From: a bacterium
GTDB lineage: Bacteria > Patescibacteriota > Patescibacteriia > SBBB01
DNA: 43,363 nt
Assembly (NCBI GenBank): GCA_005239895.1
Contig: SBBB01000013.1
Span: forward strand, 1 to 43,363
Direction of reading: 5' to 3'
Shown: piece by piece, positions 1 through 6,647 of the stretch
Layout of the letters: each line of letters starts with the position of its first letter
How positions within the stretch are numbered: position 1 is the stretch's first letter
Notes under the pieces: generated by a model
The model's input: the letters and a program-made list of their open reading frames with translations, nothing else
The model's database searches: none
What the model was told of the DNA's origin: nothing
Program-made: the position numbers and the translations under genes

Positions 1-2
1 CT

Positions 3-272
3 TTTGGCATGGTACTTTTAGAAGCAATGTCGTGTGGTACGCCCGTCATTGCGTCTAATTTAAGAGGGGTTAGAAGTATTGTTAGTGATCAAGCAAATGG
101 TTTACTGGCTAATCCCGGAGATGCAGTTGATCTTGCCTCTAAATTGAATAGTTTATTAGAAGACGATAGCGCTTTAGAGGCTTATAAAATTAATGCTCGT
201 AAAATTGTTGAACAAAAATATAGTTTGGGGCGAGTCAGTGGTTTATTAAAAGACGTGTATAATCAAATATGA
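3..272 (+). CDS. Glycosyltransferase family 4, C-terminal fragment
   Basis: The gene enters from the left edge; the open frame reads from base 3, so the ATG at 9 is internal. The visible part begins with [18 protein letters not shown], the nucleotide-sugar-binding motif (E-x7-E region) of the C-terminal Rossmann domain of GT4 enzymes such as those that build lipopolysaccharide, capsule or glycolipids. The remaining residues form the closing helices of that domain. Its stop overlaps the start of the next gene as ATGA (269-272), so the two are translationally coupled and probably serve the same glycan pathway. Donor and acceptor sugars cannot be told from this fragment. Confidence 0.9.
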   Translation, partial: FGMVLLEAMSCGTPVIASNLRGVRSIVSDQANGLLANPGDAVDLASKLNSLLEDDSALEAYKINARKIVEQKYSLGRVSGLLKDVYNQI

Positions 273-1498
273 AACTAAAAGACGGTTCAAAGATAATTAT
301 TATTACTGGTTTATACGATCCTTATTTTAAGGGCGGGGCAGAGCGCATTGTTTCTACGATTGTATCTGGTTTGCACAAACTTAACATAACAACCACTGTA
401 ATTACCTCAGGAGAATATAGGGGCTTAAAATCACTGTGGTCAAAATCTAGAATTACTGAGAATGGTTTGGTGTATTATTTTTATCCCTTTAATGTATTTT
501 GGGTCAATAATATTGATAAAAAGCCATTTTGGTTAAGACTAATATGGCATATATTAGATATTTTTAATTTACACAGCTGTTTAGTTGTTAATCATATTTT
601 AAATAAAGAAAAGCCAGATTTAGTATTAACTCATAATCTTAGAGGATTGTCTTTATTAATACCTTGGCTATTATATTTGCGTGGTATAAAATTTGCGCAC
701 ACTGTGCATGATATAAATTTAATTGTTCCCAGTGGAATAAAATTAGTAAATGAGAAATATTCATTTATCAAAAATGTTGTTGGTAAAATTTTTAGTAAGA
801 TTTGCAAGTTTTTATTCCTAAATACTCCAGTTGTTGTTTTTCCTTCTGTGTGGATTTCTAAATTCTACGAAAGTTACGGTTTTTTTAAAAAGAGTAAAAA
901 ACTAGTGTTGCCTAATCCAGTGACAATTTCTGGCCACACCCAAACATTACCATTAAAAGATGACAATAGCACGTTTAATTTTGTTTATATTGGTCAGCTC
1001 GTTGATCATAAGGGTGTTAGATTGTTAGTAGACGCTTGGTTGGAATTATTAAAAAAGTTTCCAAAATCAAATATATTATTAAGTATTATGGGTGGTGGTG
1101 AATTATATGAAGAAGTTTTTAATATATCTAAAAATAATCCACGACTGATTCTTTATAAAAAATCTGATTTTATGGGTGTGAATAATTTATTACAAAAAGC
1201 CAATGTAGTTGTGGTGCCATCTGTTTGTTATGACAACTGTCCATCTATTATTTTAGAAAGTTTTTCAATGGGCGTACCTGTGCTGGGAGCGCGTTTAGGT
1301 GGCATTCCTGAATTAGTTCAGGATTATAAAACTGGTTTAACTTTTTGTCCCAATGATAAACTGGATTTATTAAAAGTCATGGAGTATGCTTTAAATCACA
1401 AACAAGAATTAATTAAATTTGGTCAGTGCGGTAGAGATATGGTTGCGGAACATGACGTGCCTAAATATATTGATAAGTTGTTAAAATTTGCGCCCTGA
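269..1498 (+). CDS. Glycosyltransferase family 4 (GT-B fold)
   Basis: This 409-residue protein is a full-length GT-B glycosyltransferase. The N-terminal domain starts with a beta strand and a glycine-rich loop ([15 protein letters not shown]) typical of GT4 acceptor domains. The second half has [19 protein letters not shown], the usual opening of the donor-binding domain, and later [16 protein letters not shown] and GGIPELV, the E-x7-E donor site. There is no signal peptide; these enzymes act at the cytoplasmic face of the membrane. It overlaps the previous glycosyltransferase by four bases, so both belong to a polysaccharide or glycolipid operon that lies mostly outside the window. The sugar specificity is not visible. 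Confidence 0.9.
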   Translation: MKLKDGSKIIIITGLYDPYFKGGAERIVSTIVSGLHKLNITTTVITSGEYRGLKSLWSKSRITENGLVYYFYPFNVFWVNNIDKKPFWLRLIWHILDIFNLHSCLVVNHILNKEKPDLVLTHNLRGLSLLIPWLLYLRGIKFAHTVHDINLIVPSGIKLVNEKYSFIKNVVGKIFSKICKFLFLNTPVVVFPSVWISKFYESYGFFKKSKKLVLPNPVTISGHTQTLPLKDDNSTFNFVYIGQLVDHKGVRLLVDAWLELLKKFPKSNILLSIMGGGELYEEVFNISKNNPRLILYKKSDFMGVNNLLQKANVVVVPSVCYDNCPSIILESFSMGVPVLGARLGGIPELVQDYKTGLTFCPNDKLDLLKVMEYALNHKQELIKFGQCGRDMVAEHDVPKYIDKLLKFAP

Positions 1499-1569
1499 TA
1501 TTGTTTTTGGAAAACTAGTATAGATATTTGACGAGTGGCCAGTAATACGATATATTTAGAATTGTTAAA

Positions 1570-1597
1570 TTGAGTTACTTTGGCTCAATGATAATAT
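1570..1597 (+). promoter_or_regulatory. Possible sigma70-type promoter
   Basis: TTGAGT at 1570-1575 is followed after 16 bases by TAATAT at 1592-1597, ahead of two small genes with strong ribosome binding sites. It is a fair but not perfect match and was found by eye. Confidence 0.35.
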
Positions 1598-1622
1598 ATT
1601 TTAACTTTCAGAAGGAGGTAAT

Positions 1623-1724
1623 GTGAACCTGTATTATATTTTAGGAACGACATTAGGAACAGCCTTGGTTGGTTGTTTTTTGGTTGATGCTTATAGTTAT
1701 TTTAACAGGAAAGCAAAGAAATAG
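1623..1724 (+). CDS. Small single-pass membrane protein, 33 aa
   Basis: A short frame starts at GTG 1623 directly after a textbook Shine-Dalgarno sequence (AAGGAGGT, 1612-1619) and ends at TAG 1722-1724. The product is about 33 residues: a hydrophobic stretch of roughly 20 residues (LYYILGTTLGTALVGCFLV) and then a polar, basic tail ending NRKAKK. This fits one transmembrane helix with the basic end in the cytoplasm. The next gene begins 23 bases later with another strong ribosome binding site (AAAGGAGGG), so both are probably on one transcript. I do not recognise the protein. The ribosome binding site is the main argument that the frame is real. Confidence 0.55.
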   Translation: MNLYYILGTTLGTALVGCFLVDAYSYFNRKAKK

Positions 1725-1747
1725 AAGTAGCCCTAAAGGAGGGAACT

Positions 1748-2125
1748 ATGGATAAGGGAGTGGTTTTAAAGAACTGGTTGGATTTTAGGATAAATGTCGC
1801 CAAACAAGCAAAACCAGTAACAGATATTGATTTTATATTTGCTCATAGGGTTGTTGATGTTACGATGTTTTTTGATTTTACAGATTCTAAAAAAGTAATT
1901 TTAAAATACGCTCGTATTAATGACGAAGAAGTTGTTGAGGTGCTGTTGTGCCTGGAAGTACATCTGGAAATAGATGTTGATTGGGGTTATACACTTCTTT
2001 GTTATTTCAACAGATTTAATCAACAAACCCTAGCCAATAATACAGCATTTTCTAGTTGGGTTGTAGAGAAATTGCAATGTGATCCAGTCAAGTTAGCTGA
2101 TTTAATTTTTGACAATATTGATTGA
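1748..2125 (+). CDS. Hypothetical protein, 125 aa
   Basis: I do not recognise this protein. It is soluble, acidic and rich in aromatic and aliphatic residues, with no signal peptide or transmembrane segment. The start is well supported by AAAGGAGGG just upstream. It follows the 33-residue membrane protein at 1623 and is closed by a hairpin at 2145-2173, so the two small genes look like one transcription unit. It contains several short beta-like stretches (VVDVTMFFDF, KVILKYARI). A small adaptor or immunity-type protein is possible, but nothing in the sequence proves this. Confidence 0.75.
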   Translation: MDKGVVLKNWLDFRINVAKQAKPVTDIDFIFAHRVVDVTMFFDFTDSKKVILKYARINDEEVVEVLLCLEVHLEIDVDWGYTLLCYFNRFNQQTLANNTAFSSWVVEKLQCDPVKLADLIFDNID

Positions 2126-2144
2126 TTATATTTTCTATTATCGC

Positions 2145-2173
2145 GTCTAGGGTGTGTTATTTTCATCCTAGAC
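2145..2173 (+). terminator. Hairpin between convergent genes
   Basis: GTCTAGG (2145-2151) pairs perfectly with CCTAGAC (2167-2173) around a 15-base loop, followed by TTTGTTGTTTG on the plus strand. It lies between two convergent genes. The long loop and the broken T-tract keep confidence moderate. Confidence 0.45.
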
Positions 2174-2187
2174 TTTGTTGTTTGTAG

Positions 2188-2580
2188 TCATTCTTCTACG
2201 AAAATAGTTCTTTTAACTGAATTAGTTTTTTTATGTTTAGTGGTAGATATAATATTAATGACATTGATATTATTGTTTAAATTAATTGTAGTTTGAAATG
2301 CTCCTGTGGGTTGAATCAAAACTTTTTTATCATTAATCATTAAAGTTGTGTTTGGATCAGTGTAGCCAATAACATCTATAACCTTTGATTTAGTTTTTAT
2401 ATTATCTATGGGCGCCATAATAACCAATTTAGGCTTAGTCCACAGAGTATTAGATTTAAAAGCAATATATCCAATAAACATCAGTAAACAAATAATAAAA
2501 ATACTTATATTAATGACTTTGGTTGGTATAATAAAGTGTTTTTGAGGTAAATTTTGTTTAAATAAATCATCTTGTTTCAT
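2188..2580 (-). CDS. Membrane-anchored Ig-like domain protein
   Basis: This 130-residue protein has a basic, polar N-terminus, one transmembrane helix at about residues 22-44 (VINISIFIICLLMFIGYIAF), and an outer domain. That domain begins KLVIMAPIDNIKTKSKVIDV and continues with GYTDPNTTLMINDKKVLI and GAFQTTINL. This is the pattern of glucodextranase-B or Big-type beta-sandwich modules (P-x-D/N ... G-T-x-P ... V-x-V-N ... G-x-F). Such anchored single Ig-like proteins are common in reduced bacteria and probably sit on the outer face of the cell membrane. It is convergent with the gene at 1748. No enzyme motif is present. Confidence 0.7.
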   Translation of the reverse strand: MKQDDLFKQNLPQKHFIIPTKVINISIFIICLLMFIGYIAFKSNTLWTKPKLVIMAPIDNIKTKSKVIDVIGYTDPNTTLMINDKKVLIQPTGAFQTTINLNNNINVINIISTTKHKKTNSVKRTIFVEE

Positions 2581-2895
2581 ACTTCTTTATTGTAGTATAA
2601 AGAATTGATTTAAAAAAGCAATGCTTTATTTGTTAGTCCCCATTTACAGAATTAGGGGTTAAATTTTTCTGAGCAGCCAATTCTAAAATTATCACTGTTA
2701 GAAAAAATATTTTTTGATGAAACAAAAACAAGATTAGAGAAAAGGTGGATAAACAAAAACATTTTTTTTAGAATTTATATTTTACTAATTAATTTGTTTG
2801 AAGTGTTGGTAAATAGGCACATTAAGGACAGTGGTTACAGGAGATTGTATTCAAAGAGCGCTTTATTTTTTTGAGTATTTAGAAAATATTACGAG
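2581..2895. other. Intergenic region, no gene seen
   Basis: About 380 AT-rich bases separate the divergent genes at 2580 (minus) and 2960 (plus). I see no supported reading frame, tRNA or strong hairpin. Only the promoter at 2896-2924 stands out. Confidence 0.5.
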
Positions 2896-2924
2896 TTGCT
2901 AAAAAGCCCAAGTTAATGTATAAT
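2896..2924 (+). promoter_or_regulatory. Promoter of the MntA/HepT operon
   Basis: TTGCTA (2896-2901), a 17-base spacer and a perfect TATAAT (2919-2924) lie 35 bases upstream of the mntA start. This is one of the best sigma70-like promoters in the window. Confidence 0.6.
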
Positions 2925-2959
2925 TTTACATTATATAGTGTACAGTAATTGATAAAAAT

Positions 2960-3391
2960 ATGATTATAAATTCCGAAAAAATTAAAAAATATGCTCAAGA
3001 TAAACAGATAAAATTTATTATTCTTTTTGGTTCAGCTGCGCTAGAAAATTTACATCCTGAAAGTGATTATGATATTGCAATTTCTTTATATAATCAAAGA
3101 CCACTTTTTAGAAACCTAAAAGAGCATTCAGAAATTTTAAATCAGCTGGGCGATATTTTACGTATTGATCCTGACAAAATTGATTTAGTTGACTTAAATG
3201 GGGCTAATATTCTTTTGCGTTTTGAGATAACGTCTAAAGGGAAGCTTTTGTACGGTGACGAAGTGCAATTTATCCAGTATCAGTGTTTTGCTTATCGGGA
3301 CTGTGTTGATGCTAAGGCACTTTTTGATTTAGAAAATTCAATTATTCATAAAAGGCAAAAATTTTTAAAAACAGTTTTGCAATCCCATTAG
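2960..3391 (+). CDS. mntA: MntA-type nucleotidyltransferase antitoxin
   Basis: The 143-residue protein has the minimal nucleotidyltransferase signature GS-x10-D-x-D (G24, S25, D36, D38) after a short helix and strand (FIILFGSAALENLHPESDYD). This is the pattern of MNT domains paired with HEPN toxins. In characterised pairs (type VII toxin-antitoxin) MntA adds AMP units to a tyrosine of the toxin, which silences its RNase. The next gene is a HEPN protein with exactly that tyrosine-containing motif, 9 bases downstream. A promoter lies just upstream at 2896-2924. The function is inferred from the family; the motif and the pairing are seen directly. Confidence 0.85.
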   Translation: MIINSEKIKKYAQDKQIKFIILFGSAALENLHPESDYDIAISLYNQRPLFRNLKEHSEILNQLGDILRIDPDKIDLVDLNGANILLRFEITSKGKLLYGDEVQFIQYQCFAYRDCVDAKALFDLENSIIHKRQKFLKTVLQSH

Positions 3392-3400
3392 AATAAAAAT

Positions 3401-3829
3401 ATGATTAATAAAGAGTTTATTAAAAGAAAAATTTCATTAATTCAGGACGATTTGATTCATATGGCTGATTTTAGGGATTATTCCTTTGATGAAGTCGCGA
3501 CTGATTATTCTAAACAAGCAACCATAGAAAGATTAATGGAGAGAATTATTACTCGCGCCCTTGATATTAACCAGCATTTAATTGCTCAGTTAAACGAAAA
3601 AGATTTTGCTGGTCCAAAAGATTATAAAAGCACATTTATTTTGTTAGCCAATTTTTCTGTTTATCCAAAAGAATTTGCTGAAGAGATATCCAAAAGTATT
3701 GGCACTAGAAACAAATTGGTGCACGAATATAATGATATTAGTCAGGAGGCAATTTATAATTCAATCAAAGATTGTTTAGCAGATTATCAGCAATATTGCG
3801 ATTTTATTTTAGCGTTTATAGAAAAATAA
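3401..3829 (+). CDS. hepT: HepT-type HEPN ribonuclease toxin (DUF86)
   Basis: This 142-residue, all-helical protein is of the size of DUF86/HEPN toxins. It carries the R-x4-H-x-Y motif as RNKLVHEY (R103, H108, Y110). In this family Arg and His form the RNase site and the Tyr is the residue that the partner MntA AMPylates. It follows mntA at 9 bases. The order antitoxin-then-toxin is common, although some described pairs are reversed. Its target could be tRNA or mRNA; the sequence does not show which. A role in stress response or defence is inference. Confidence 0.85.
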   Translation: MINKEFIKRKISLIQDDLIHMADFRDYSFDEVATDYSKQATIERLMERIITRALDINQHLIAQLNEKDFAGPKDYKSTFILLANFSVYPKEFAEEISKSIGTRNKLVHEYNDISQEAIYNSIKDCLADYQQYCDFILAFIEK

Positions 3830-3850
3830 ATCTTTAAGTAATTAGACTAT

Positions 3851-4120
3851 ATGAGAATGGAAATGAGGCATAGTTTTGAAACTGCGTCGCATTTAGAGCA
3901 AAAGAATGAATTACTATTATGCTTGCAACAGGAAATTGGTCTTAGGATTGGTAAGCTTGAAAAGCAGATTGTCGAAAAGGTTAATTTTATTGATATTGAT
4001 TTTGCTAATGAAAATACTCAGTATCATATAGACATGCTCCGCGAACTGATTGTAAAAGAAAGCGAAAAAAAAGAAATCGCTTATCGGTCAGATTCTTTCC
4101 AAACTAGATCTTACTATTAA
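3851..4120 (+). CDS. N-terminal half of a split, frameshifted protein
   Basis: This 89-residue frame is helical and charged (LEQKNELLLCLQQEIGLRIG, then VEKVNFIDIDF). It ends shortly after a run of eight A's at about 4065-4072. After that run the same protein sense continues in the next frame, with a smooth reading (SLIGQILSKLDLTIKDVEKV) straight into the frame at 4134-4742. One A fewer would give a single protein of about 296 residues. The last residues of this frame (AYRSDSFQTRSYY) are therefore probably an artefact of the shift. It starts 21 bases after hepT, so it may be the third gene of that operon. Confidence 0.55.
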   Translation: MRMEMRHSFETASHLEQKNELLLCLQQEIGLRIGKLEKQIVEKVNFIDIDFANENTQYHIDMLRELIVKESEKKEIAYRSDSFQTRSYY

Positions 4121-4133
4121 AGATGTCGAAAAA

Positions 4134-4742
4134 GTGGTAGTAGAGAGTTTTGATCAGGCTGATATTAGTTTTTCTATTGGCACTAAACGCAATGTGGATC
4201 GCGTGTATATTATACTCAAAGATGGACGCGAAGCAGTGATGACTGTCAGTTTAGATATTGATTCATATCAGCGAATTGAAGACAGTCCATCATATCAAGA
4301 AAAAACTGTGCTTGAAAAAAATAATTTCGAGCGAGCTTGGAGCGTGCAGCGATATTATGGTGGCAAAACAGTGTTGCTCGAAAATAAACGGAAAAAGTTT
4401 TTGATCTGTAAAGAATTTTTGCATGGTTCTATGCTTGCGAATTATCTTGATGATGAAGGAGACGAGCAGTTAAAGATGGATACAGCTGTAGCTACAGGAA
4501 AAATGATTGCCAATACGCTTACCAAGCTTAACGGTATCGTTGTTGATTCTAATCCCTTAAATATTATTATTATTGAAAATGATGGTAAAATGCTTGCTCG
4601 TTATTGTGATGTGGAGCGGATTGAGTGCGACCCACGTTCAATTGCCTTAGAAGTTAAGCGTCTGGGTGCTGATTTTAAAGGGCAGGAAACAACCCTTGTA
4701 AATAGTATTCGTCAGCATTATCAGGGCGATCTATTTAAGTAA
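4134..4742 (+). CDS. C-terminal half of split, kinase-like protein
   Basis: The 202-residue frame opens with GTG, but coding sense in this frame runs back to about 4074, so the GTG is probably not a true start. The part near the end, GIVVDSNPLNIIII...ARYCDVERI, resembles the catalytic loop (D-x4-N) and the metal-binding D of protein-kinase-like folds such as RIO, ABC1 or aminoglycoside kinases. The middle part, EFLHGSMLANYLDDEGDEQL, looks like the hinge region. The N-terminal lobe would lie partly in the upstream frame. I cannot name the family. The resemblance is by eye, and the protein may be a pseudo-kinase or a decayed gene. Confidence 0.5.
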   Translation: MVVESFDQADISFSIGTKRNVDRVYIILKDGREAVMTVSLDIDSYQRIEDSPSYQEKTVLEKNNFERAWSVQRYYGGKTVLLENKRKKFLICKEFLHGSMLANYLDDEGDEQLKMDTAVATGKMIANTLTKLNGIVVDSNPLNIIIIENDGKMLARYCDVERIECDPRSIALEVKRLGADFKGQETTLVNSIRQHYQGDLFK

Positions 4743-4852
4743 CAACCACGAAAACCAATTACATTTAGTTTTTAAATTTTTTTTATTTTAACTTACTTGC
4801 AAAGCCCGGCTTATAAATTTTAAATTTAAGATACAGTGCAATTACAAACTTT

Positions 4853-5098
4853 TTAAAACTCAACCCTATAATAGTTGTGAATAAGATCACTTATAAGATT
4901 ATTTTTTTTGCGAAGAACTTCTAAGTCTTCCGCATTTATTTTATAATTATCATTTTTTGTAACTTTATTTACGTATTTTTCATTACGAATAATAATGCTA
5001 TTAATTTCTTCGCATAAATTATTAAGTTTTTGAACAAAAGGATGATTAAGTTGCTCTTCTGATAAATAACTGCGATAGGCGTGTTCTGTGTTTATGAA
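4853..5098 (-). pseudogene. Frame-shifted C-terminal tail without start codon
   Basis: On the minus strand an open frame of about 80 codons runs from 5098 to the TAA at 4853-4855. It has clear coding character (EHAYRSYLSEEQLNHPFVQK, later EDLEVLRKKNNLISDLIHNY). It contains no ATG, GTG or TTG at its beginning and is closed upstream by TAA (5099-5101), so it cannot be an independent gene. It starts in the -1 frame exactly where the membrane protein at 5092-5607 stops. One extra base at about 5095-5100 would fuse the two. It is therefore best seen as the soluble tail of that membrane protein, cut off by an indel. The rest of 4743-5091 holds nothing else. Confidence 0.5.
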
Positions 5099-5607
5099 TT
5101 ATCTTCTTGAAAAACAATTTTATTTTTTAGACAAAGATCCAGTTTAAAATTACATAAAACTCTTTTACAGGTGTCAAAAATAACAGGGAGTTCTAGATAG
5201 TCAATGAAAATTGCTATCCAAGATAACCAAATTGGTAACATTATTGGCATGGCTCCTGTAAATTGCATTAAAATTATTTCATCGGTAATCCAAAAGAGGT
5301 GTATCCATTGAAGATTAAGAAAGATTAAATATAATAGATTTTTATATCCAGATTTTTTTCGGAATTTATTAAAATAAAAAATTGAAGTTAAAATTAAAGC
5401 TGGAATTTCTACATAATCAGCTAAAGTGGTAAAAAAAATTAACCAGTTGATTTTCCAAAAATAACTTTGTCCAGTTAGGCGAAACAAAACCACATCAGTG
5501 GTGAGCCAATATAGATGAAATAATTGCCAGATAAAAAGTCCAGCACTAGCATAAAGAATAAATTTATCTAGTTTGATTTGTTTTAAAAATTTTATAATAT
5601 TTGACAT
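5092..5607 (-). CDS. Four-helix membrane protein with internal duplication
   Basis: I do not recognise this 171-residue protein. It has four hydrophobic segments arranged as two copies of one two-helix unit. Unit one has HLYWLTTDVVLFRLTG and, after a helix, DYVEIPALI. Unit two has HLFWITDEIILMQFTG and DYLELPVIF. Conserved polar residues inside the membrane segments (H, W, T, D/E, then D-Y-x-E-x-P) suggest a functional site, perhaps for ion or small-molecule binding. The frame stops abruptly and a soluble tail continues in another frame (4853-5098). It is convergent with the split gene before it and divergent from fba. Confidence 0.65.
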   Translation of the reverse strand: MSNIIKFLKQIKLDKFILYASAGLFIWQLFHLYWLTTDVVLFRLTGQSYFWKINWLIFFTTLADYVEIPALILTSIFYFNKFRKKSGYKNLLYLIFLNLQWIHLFWITDEIILMQFTGAMPIMLPIWLSWIAIFIDYLELPVIFDTCKRVLCNFKLDLCLKNKIVFQEDNS

Positions 5608-5731
5608 GTTTTATGCCCTTTTTCTTGTTATTATGTTCATTATTCCATATTCGTACATTTATTTCTAGATCTTTTAAGTTTTTGAGTGTGTTTTATCATA
5701 AAACATTGGCTACTAATTAACTAATGTCAAC

Positions 5732-5761
5732 TTGTGCAAGATTGATTATGCGTAGTATAAT
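5732..5761 (+). promoter_or_regulatory. fba operon promoter, possibly leaderless
   Basis: TTGTGC (5732-5737), an 18-base spacer and TATAAT (5756-5761) precede the fba start by only 9 bases. Transcription should begin at about 5767-5769, which would leave a leader of a few bases. The purine run AAGGGG between the -10 box and the ATG could still act as a ribosome binding site if transcription started further upstream. Confidence 0.5.
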
Positions 5762-5770
5762 AAGGGGCAT

Positions 5771-6634
5771 ATGATAAATTTAAATACTTATTTAAAACAA
5801 GCCAAAGAAGGCGGTTATGCCATTGGACACTTTAATATTTCTAATTTAGAAGGGTTAAAAGCCATAGTTCAAGCTAGTCAGAATTTAAAAGCTCCGGTTA
5901 TGATTGGAACATCCGAAGGTGAGGCTAATTTTGTGGGTTATAATTGCGCGGCGGCGTTAATTGATGTGTTTCGCAAAGAAACTGGGTCGCCAATTTTTCT
6001 TAATTCTGATCATCATAAGACTTACGAATCAGCGGTTAGGGCTTGTGATGCTGGGTACGATTCCATTCATATTGATGCTTCGTCTTTGTCGTACGCTGAA
6101 AATATAGAATTAACCAAAAAGGTTGTTAATTATGTAAAAAGCAAAAATAAAGACATATCTGTGGAAGGGGAATTAGGAGCTGTTAAGGGTTCATCGGAAG
6201 TTAGCGCTCAAAAAATTGTTTTAACCAAAGATGACTATACTAAACCTGATCAAGCCAAAGAATTTGTGGCTTTAACCGGGGTGGATCGTTTGGCTATAGC
6301 GATTGGAAATATTCATGGTATTAACCTTGAAGAACCCGACTTGGATTTAGAATTATTAAGTGAAATTAAAAAAGCCGTACCAGATGTTTTTCTGGTTTTG
6401 CACGCCGCTTCAGGTATTCCTAATAGTACGATTAGTAAAGCTATTGAATTAGGAATTGTAAACATACATATTAATACTGAGCTTCGCAATGCTTATACTT
6501 TAAATTTACGTCAATTTCTGGTTGATAATTTAAACGAAGTTGCTCCTTATAAATTTGAGGCTTCAGCTGTGCTTGCCATGCAAAAAGTTGTGGAGGAAAA
6601 AATAAATTTATTTAAATCCAACCAGAAGATCTAA
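5771..6634 (+). CDS. fba: Class II fructose-bisphosphate aldolase
   Basis: This 287-residue TIM-barrel enzyme splits fructose 1,6-bisphosphate into glyceraldehyde 3-phosphate and dihydroxyacetone phosphate in glycolysis. Visible signatures are the N-terminal GHFNISNLEGLKAIV, the catalytic and zinc region NSDHHK (D80, H81), VEGELGAVKG with the metal-binding Glu, IGNIHGI with a zinc His, and LHAASGIPNS with the last zinc His and the phosphate loop. LHAASG departs slightly from the more common LHGGSG. It begins the tight plus-strand operon that runs to trmD; ftsK follows after 13 bases. A related tagatose-bisphosphate aldolase cannot be fully excluded. Confidence 0.93.
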   Translation: MINLNTYLKQAKEGGYAIGHFNISNLEGLKAIVQASQNLKAPVMIGTSEGEANFVGYNCAAALIDVFRKETGSPIFLNSDHHKTYESAVRACDAGYDSIHIDASSLSYAENIELTKKVVNYVKSKNKDISVEGELGAVKGSSEVSAQKIVLTKDDYTKPDQAKEFVALTGVDRLAIAIGNIHGINLEEPDLDLELLSEIKKAVPDVFLVLHAASGIPNSTISKAIELGIVNIHINTELRNAYTLNLRQFLVDNLNEVAPYKFEASAVLAMQKVVEEKINLFKSNQKI

Positions 6635-6647
6635 CCCTTTTATCGCA

